Of a DNA stretch of 64,000 nt, positions 59,103-64,000 are shown in pieces. Under the pieces are notes generated by a model. It was not told where the DNA came from, searched no databases, and saw only the letters and a program-made list of their open reading frames with translations. How positions within the stretch are numbered: position 1 is the first letter of the stretch; each line of letters begins with the position of its first letter. The position numbers were made by a program, and so were the translations under genes. The DNA is from Candidatus Kapaibacterium sp. (GTDB lineage Bacteria > Bacteroidota > Ignavibacteria > Kapaibacteriales > HRBIN21). The stretch lies in the NCBI GenBank assembly GCA_025059875.1, contig JANXCT010000001.1, forward strand, positions 310,001 through 374,000. Reading direction: 5' to 3'.

Positions 59103-61898
59103 ATGGCAGAGCAGCGCTGGATTCGCATCTACGGAGCTCGAACCCACAACCTGAAGAACATTGCGCTTGCCCTTCCACGCGGGCGCCTGATTGTCATTAC
59201 TGGTCCGAGCGGTTCAGGGAAGTCGTCTCTAGCGTTCGACACGCTCTACGCCGAAGGACAGAGGCGCTTTGTGGAGTCGCTCTCTGCCTACGCCCGGCAG
59301 TTCCTGGAGCGGATGCCACGGCCGGACGTGGAGAGCATCGAAGGACTCCCACCAGCCATCGCACTGGAGCAGCGTCCGCTACAGCGGAATCCCCGCTCTA
59401 CGGTAGCCACGATGACCGAGCTCTACGACTACTTCCGCCTACTCTACGGGCGCGTGGGGAAGACGTACTGTGTCCGCTGCAACCGACTCGTCCGGCGGTC
59501 ATCCCCACAGTCGTTCTCAGAGGAGATTCTGCGCCTGCCCGTAGGCGGACGGCTGATTGTGGGATTCCACTTTCCGGAGACACCTCCTTCGCTGCAGGAG
59601 CGCCTGGAGCGCCTTCAGGCAGAGGGGTTCGTGCGGCTTTTCCATCGTCCGACAGCGGCAATGGTACCGCTTTCGGAGGCAGCCTCTTGGATTAGTGACG
59701 CGGCCGAATGGGTTGTCGTTGTAGACCGGCTCGTGCTTGAGCTTGACAAGGAGACACGTGCACGGCTCGTAGAGGCCTTGGAGACGGCGTTCGCCAAAGG
59801 GCAGGGACGGGCTATGGCGTACGAGCTCTCTACCCGGACGGAGCTGCAGGCCAGCACTCGGTACGAGTGCCCAGTGTGCCGGATTGAGTACGTAGAACCT
59901 GAGCCTCGACTCTTCTCCTTCAACAGTCCCTTGGGAGCCTGCCCGACCTGCCAGGGGTTTGGACGGACGATGGGGATTGACCCAGAGCTCGTCATCCCTG
60001 ACAAGCGTCGCTCCCTGCGGAATGGAGCTATCCATCCCTTTCGGACCCCCGCGTATGCGCACCATCTCCGACGGCTCTTGGCGGTTGCTCCGAAGTATGG
60101 CATCTCCCCAGACGTTCCCGTAGAGCAGCTTACCCCCGAGCAGTGGCGCATCCTCTGGGAGGGTGCTGATGGCTACATTGGGCTGAACCGCTTCTTCGCT
60201 CAGTTGGAGGAGCAGACGCAGAAAGTACAGGTGCGGGTACTGCTGAGCCGTTACCGTGGCTACACGCGCTGTCCAGCCTGCGGGGGCTCGCGGCTGCGGA
60301 CCTCTGCGCGTCGGGTCGCCGTTGGCGGGAAGTTCTTCCCGGAGCTCATCACGATGGACTTAGCGTCGGCGCTGGGGTGGTTTCTGCAGCTCCAGCTTTC
60401 GCCATCTGAGGAGGCCGTTGTTGGGGCCGTATTAGCAGAGATTCGGCGCCGGCTGCAGGTCTTGGTGGACATTGGGCTAGGGTACTTGACGCTGGACCGG
60501 CTCTCCCATACGCTCTCTGGTGGAGAGGTGCAGCGAATCCAGTTAGCAACGGCCTTGAGCTCGGCATTGGTGGGCACGCTCTACGTATTGGACGAACCCA
60601 GCATCGGGCTCCACCCGCGGGATACGCAGCGGCTTCTGCACATCCTCTTCCGTCTGCGCGAGCTGGGCAACACGATTGTCGTAGTGGAGCATGACCCGGA
60701 CATCATTCGTCATGCCGACTGGGTTGTGGAGCTCGGTCCGGGCGCCGGAGAACACGGTGGACAGGTTGTCTTCCAGGGCACTGTGGAGGAACTACTCCGG
60801 GCTGAAACGTTGACGGGGCAGTATCTTTCTGGCCGTCGCCAGGTGGATTCCAACAAGAGGGGGCATCGCACGCCCAAAGGCTGGCTCCGCATTCGGAAGC
60901 CGATCGCCAACAACCTCAAGGGGGAGGATGTCGAGCTGCCGTTGGGTTGCTTGTCGGTGGTGACAGGTGTCTCCGGGTCGGGCAAGAGCACGCTAGTCTA
61001 CGATGTTCTCTACACTACGCTGCGCCGCCTCAAGGGACTGCCGGCGGAGGGGAGCGGCAGTTGCGCTGGTATAGAGGGTGCGGAGGCAATCGACCACGTG
61101 GTGCTCATTGACCAAGCCCCGCCAGGGCGTTCCAGCCGTTCCACGCCGGCAACCTACACGAAGGCCTTCGATGGCATCCGAGAGGTCTTCGCTACCACAG
61201 ACTACGCGCGGCAGCGGGGCTGGACCCCGGGCTACTTCTCCTTCAACATCCCCGGCGGGCGCTGCGAAAGCTGCCAAGGCGAGGGGATTGTGTGGGTGGA
61301 GATGCAGTTCCTCTCCGACCTCCCCTTGGAGTGCGACGCTTGCCGGGGGACTCGCTACAAGAGCGAAGTCCTGCAGGCCCGCTATCGGGGCAAGTCCATC
61401 GTGGACGTGCTCCAGATGACCGTGGACGAAGCGGTGGAATTCTTCGCCGAGCATCGGCGGATTGTGGAGCGCCTTCTGCCGCTTCAGCAGGTCGGATTGG
61501 GCTACCTACGGCTTGGGCAGCCCACGACGATGCTCTCCGGTGGGGAGGCACAGCGGCTGAAGTTGGCTTCCTACCTGCTGGAGGAGGTCTCCGGACACGT
61601 GCTTTTCTTGCTGGACGAGCCTACTACAGGGCTTCACCTCTGCGATGTAGAGCGGCTGCTAGCCGTCCTGCAGCGGCTCATCGATGCTGGACACACGGTC
61701 GTGGTCATCGAGCATCACCTACATGTCATCGCAGCAGCTGATTGGGTGGTGGATCTAGGTCCGGAGGCGGGGGATGCTGGGGGGCATGTCGTTGTGATGG
61801 GGACCCCGGAGCGGGTGATGCGCCATTTAGGCTCGCATACGGGGGCGGCGTTGCGTGCGTTCATGGGCAAGCGGGCACTTGTGCATGCAGCCTCGTAG
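59103..61898 (+). CDS. uvrA: Excinuclease ABC subunit A
   Basis: Damage-recognising ATPase of nucleotide-excision repair. 931 residues from the ATG at 59103; the frame is open upstream to 58845 but there it overlaps the FabL-like gene. N-terminal ATPase GPSGSGKSSLAFDTLYAEGQ, the UvrB-binding region, first zinc module CVRCNRLVRR and CPVCRIEYVEPEPRL, signature LSGGEVQRIQLATAL, second Walker A GVSGSGKSTLVYDVL, second zinc finger CESCQGEGIVWVEMQF, then CDACRGTRYKSE and a second signature LSGGEAQRLKLASYL. Class I UvrA length. The next gene starts inside its last 14 bases. Confidence 0.97.
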   Translation: MAEQRWIRIYGARTHNLKNIALALPRGRLIVITGPSGSGKSSLAFDTLYAEGQRRFVESLSAYARQFLERMPRPDVESIEGLPPAIALEQRPLQRNPRSTVATMTELYDYFRLLYGRVGKTYCVRCNRLVRRSSPQSFSEEILRLPVGGRLIVGFHFPETPPSLQERLERLQAEGFVRLFHRPTAAMVPLSEAASWISDAAEWVVVVDRLVLELDKETRARLVEALETAFAKGQGRAMAYELSTRTELQASTRYECPVCRIEYVEPEPRLFSFNSPLGACPTCQGFGRTMGIDPELVIPDKRRSLRNGAIHPFRTPAYAHHLRRLLAVAPKYGISPDVPVEQLTPEQWRILWEGADGYIGLNRFFAQLEEQTQKVQVRVLLSRYRGYTRCPACGGSRLRTSARRVAVGGKFFPELITMDLASALGWFLQLQLSPSEEAVVGAVLAEIRRRLQVLVDIGLGYLTLDRLSHTLSGGEVQRIQLATALSSALVGTLYVLDEPSIGLHPRDTQRLLHILFRLRELGNTIVVVEHDPDIIRHADWVVELGPGAGEHGGQVVFQGTVEELLRAETLTGQYLSGRRQVDSNKRGHRTPKGWLRIRKPIANNLKGEDVELPLGCLSVVTGVSGSGKSTLVYDVLYTTLRRLKGLPAEGSGSCAGIEGAEAIDHVVLIDQAPPGRSSRSTPATYTKAFDGIREVFATTDYARQRGWTPGYFSFNIPGGRCESCQGEGIVWVEMQFLSDLPLECDACRGTRYKSEVLQARYRGKSIVDVLQMTVDEAVEFFAEHRRIVERLLPLQQVGLGYLRLGQPTTMLSGGEAQRLKLASYLLEEVSGHVLFLLDEPTTGLHLCDVERLLAVLQRLIDAGHTVVVIEHHLHVIAAADWVVDLGPEAGDAGGHVVVMGTPERVMRHLGSHTGAALRAFMGKRALVHAAS

Positions 61899-62898
61899 CC
61901 TTGGGCGCTTTCTCCGCTGGGGGCTGAGCCTTGGACTTCTGGGCCTCTCAGTAGTAGTGGCAGCACGGATCACCGACTGGAATGCCTTCGTGGAGGTGCT
62001 CGGCCGAACGGCGTATGAATGGCTGTGGGTGTTCGTGCCGGTCATTCTTGGGGCCCATCTCCTGCGAGCATGGCGGTGGCAGCTGTTGGTGCAGGCAGCC
62101 CTGGGTCGGCTGCCGGGTTTAGGGAATGCTTTCTCCGCCGTGATGGTCGGCTACGCTGTGAACTCGATTGTGCCAAGGGCGGGCGAGTTGGTCCGCCCGT
62201 ACGTCCTGAGCCGTCGCGAGGGGCTCTCCCCAGCGACGCTCCTCTCTACAGTTGCCGTTGAGCGGCTGCTCGACGTTGCTACGCTGGTGATGCTACTCCT
62301 CGTTGCGAGCACGTTGTTTGCCGAGAGGCTCATCGGCATCGTGGAGAGGTCCGGCGGGATCGGCTCAGTGCTCGTGAGCCTAGGTGTGTTGGCCCTTGTG
62401 GTTGCGGCTCTAGTGAGCGCCCGGCGTTGGGGAGGATGGTTGCTACGGTGGATGCACACGCGGCTTCCCGGCACGGTGCAGCGAGGCAGCAAACTCCTTC
62501 AAGAACTCGCTGCTGGAGTGGCTGCACTCCGGCAGCCCCGCCTGTACGTGCTGCTATTGCTGCAGACTCTGCTACTGTGGTTCAGCTACTGGGTGCCGCT
62601 GTATGGGCTCTTCTGGGTCTGTTCGTTGCCACTCGGTCCGGCTGAGGCGTTTCAGGTGCTGGTGGTCTCTGCGGTGGCCATCTCAGTAGCCCCGACCCCA
62701 TCGGCAGCAGGGGTCTACCATGTGGCCGTCCAGCTCGCATTGGTGGAGCTCTTTGCCATACCGCCGGCGGAGGCACTAGCCTATGCTGTGATTGCCCATG
62801 GAGTCAACACAGCAGTTGCCCTCGTCGTCGGGGGACTCTGTTGGCTGTGGGAGCAGCTCCGGCCAGTAGGAGCAAAGCTTGCTACGGGGCCAGACTAG
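61885..62898 (+). CDS. Lysylphosphatidylglycerol-synthase-type flippase-like membrane protein
   Basis: 337 residues from the ATG at 61885, overlapping the uvrA 3' end by 14 bp. About eight transmembrane segments, for example LGLLGLSVVVAARITDW, WVFVPVILGAHLLRAWRW, VALVVGGLCWLWEQL, with the family loops MVGYAVNSIVPRAGELVRPY, VERLLDVATLVMLLL and SVAPTPSAAGVYHVAVQLAL. This is the UPF0104/lysylphosphatidylglycerol-synthase membrane domain without the synthetase part, seen in many glycolipid/flippase-like proteins. Substrate unknown. Confidence 0.85.
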   Translation: MQPRSLGRFLRWGLSLGLLGLSVVVAARITDWNAFVEVLGRTAYEWLWVFVPVILGAHLLRAWRWQLLVQAALGRLPGLGNAFSAVMVGYAVNSIVPRAGELVRPYVLSRREGLSPATLLSTVAVERLLDVATLVMLLLVASTLFAERLIGIVERSGGIGSVLVSLGVLALVVAALVSARRWGGWLLRWMHTRLPGTVQRGSKLLQELAAGVAALRQPRLYVLLLLQTLLLWFSYWVPLYGLFWVCSLPLGPAEAFQVLVVSAVAISVAPTPSAAGVYHVAVQLALVELFAIPPAEALAYAVIAHGVNTAVALVVGGLCWLWEQLRPVGAKLATGPD

Positions 62899-63350
62899 GG
62901 GGGTGTCTTGAGCCTGCACAGGGAACGACAGCGGTGCTGTGTTCTGCCCTGGCGGGTGTCGGGCGGGTGGAGCCGGTAATGAGAGACCAGCGGAGTCGGA
63001 AGCTGCGATGTATAGGATTGCCCGGGCGTAGGGTATGGACGGGTGACATCTGGAAGTGCGGCCGTGGGACACTAGGGTGTACGAGCATGGCCTAGCACTA
63101 GATGGGCGAGATGGTCGCGTGTGGAAGGATGCTCGTGTGATGGGCCCGAGGCGGGGCTGAGACAGCGTGTTGGAGTGCTCAATCTCCGCGTGTCCCAATT
63201 GTTTTGATGGGAGCTGGGGCGTGGCTGAGACTATTGCATGGCTACAGCGGGGCTGTGAGGAATGCTGGAGTTGTCTCGGCAGGGCTATGTTGCAAGAGGT
63301 TGGTTCGTCTCTTTGTGGCGCCAGTGTGAAGAGCGATTCGGTACCCGGTA
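62899..63350. other. 450-bp stretch without a convincing gene
   Basis: Between the flippase-like gene and queE I find no protein with recognisable motifs on either strand. One long reverse frame (62776-63432) is open but reads as Pro/Ser/Arg/His-rich filler. The + strand is G-rich over the whole stretch, with several short inverted repeats. I checked by eye for RNase P, tmRNA and SRP RNA landmarks and saw none. It may hold an unidentified structured RNA or a decayed gene. Confidence 0.5.
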
Positions 63351-64000
63351 GATGCTGCGACAGCCGACGCGGGAAGCTGTGGAGGCGATCGACCCTGTGA
63401 GGGAGCGTTTCCACGTGAGCGAGATCTTCCACTCCATCCAGGGCGAGGGGAGCCGGTCGGGAATGCCCTGTGTCTTCGTGCGCCTGCAGGGATGCAAACT
63501 GCGCTGCGTGTGGTGCGACACGCCGTATGCACTGGACCGACGCGACGGAGGACAGTGGATGACGGGGGAAGAGATTCTGCGGAGTGTGCAGGCTTACGGG
63601 TGCCGTTTCGTAGAGTTCACCGGCGGCGAGCCGCTGGAACAGTGGGGGAGCTTTGGGCTAATGCGGCTGCTGTGCGACGAAGGCTACACTGTCGCCGTTG
63701 AGACAGGTGGGCACATCAGCATTGAACCACTGGATGAGCGAGTCATTGGGATTGTTGATGTCAAGTGCCCGTCCTCGCGTATGACGCCGTTGATGTACTG
63801 GCGTAACTTGGAGCTGCTGCGCCCACACGATGAGGTGAAGTTCGTCATCGCTGACCGGCAGGACTACGAATTCGCCCGCCAGGTAATCGAACAATATCGC
63901 CTGCCAGAGCGGACGGCAGCTGTGCTCTTCTCGCCAGCTTTTGGACTGATCTCTCCGCGGCAGTTGGCTGAATGGATTCTGCAGGACCGGCTGCCGGTGC
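63351..64000 (+). CDS. queE: 7-carboxy-7-deazaguanine synthase QueE (3' end outside window)
   Basis: Radical-SAM enzyme of queuosine biosynthesis that contracts the ring of 6-carboxytetrahydropterin. The frame from 63351 is open to the window end (216 codons). IFHSIQGEGSRSGMPCVFVR is the QueE N-terminus and CKLRCVWCDTPYALD gives the cluster-binding C-x3-C-x2-C. FTGGEPLEQ follows, then ETGGHISIEP and VDVKCPSSRM. The N-terminal 15 residues before FHVSEIF are extra; a GTG at 63396, with GGAGG 11 bp upstream, is an alternative start. No other queuosine genes are visible. Confidence 0.95.

Noticed and set aside
62899-63350. RNase P RNA, tmRNA or SRP RNA
   Set aside because: I looked for GAGGAAAGTCC, the tRNA-like ends of tmRNA and the GGAAGC tetraloop region of SRP RNA; none was found on either strand.
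62776-63432. Long reverse open frame (218 codons) over the flippase 3' end and queE 5' end
   Set aside because: It overlaps two confident genes, has no motif and is rich in Pro/Ser/Arg/His, typical of the antisense of G-rich DNA.

Overview
The window is chromosomal DNA from a GC-rich bacterium of the Bacteroidota/Chlorobiota branch, most likely a Kapabacteria-like (Chlorobi-related) heterotroph. The phylum-level call rests on three things in the sequence: two secreted proteins that end in type IX secretion (T9SS) C-terminal sorting domains, about ten copies of the Bacteroidota -7 promoter box TAnnTTTG placed just upstream of genes, and a 30-residue COX24/AURKAIP1-type basic protein. The finer placement is an inference. 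Gene density is high, with many 4-bp ATGA start/stop overlaps and convergent genes whose 3' ends overlap. I see no insertion sequence, prophage, integrase or CRISPR array.

Layout. 1-8.6 kb: enolase 3' end, phosphohexomutase, SDR-type threonine dehydrogenase (reverse), then smc, a small secreted protein and murE. 8.6-14.6 kb: T9SS-exported M1 aminopeptidase, class V aminotransferase, lysS, M50 membrane protease. 14.5-24.9 kb (reverse): rnr, a GAF/degenerate-GGDEF protein, two related secreted proteins, ndk, sucD, a TPR protein, an FN3-like protein, tRNA-Arg(ACG), rpsT, endonuclease V. 24.9-29.1 kb: a 1403-residue T9SS surface protein. 29.2-39.4 kb (reverse): one long cluster sufB-C-D-S-U, a degenerate A-type-carrier/SufT fusion, ferredoxin, an IscR-like Rrf2 regulator, an A-type carrier, superoxide dismutase, an OmpR-type regulator and an APH/P-loop kinase. 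A palindrome matching the core of the IscR type-1 site lies in front of sufB. 39.5-51.4 kb: thiolase, VWA protein, DUF4149-like protein, recA, a methyltransferase broken by two frameshifts, OsmC, a ferritin-like/VIT1 fusion, a class B PBP, a Yip1-like protein, a response regulator with one frameshift, a lipoprotein, a CNNM/CBS protein and HU. 51.4-64 kb: TPR protein, COX24-like protein, ACMSD and kynureninase, MlaF-like ATPase, fused Opp/Dpp ATPase, a decayed TPR gene, a beta-barrel protein, a FabL-like reductase, uvrA, a flippase-like membrane protein, a 450-bp stretch without a convincing gene, and queE cut by the window end.

How the genes fit together. The suf cluster is a self-regulated Fe-S assembly operon: scaffold and ATPase (SufBCD), sulfur donor (SufS, SufU), maturation and carrier proteins (SufT fusion, A-type carrier, ferredoxin), and its own Fe-S-sensing repressor, extended into an oxidative-stress gene (SOD). 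The sucD-ndk pair links succinyl-CoA synthetase to NTP balance. The ACMSD-KynU pair is a fragment of tryptophan/kynurenine degradation. Three single-base frameshifts in the 44-49 kb stretch, two of them in G runs, may be sequence errors or true gene decay.
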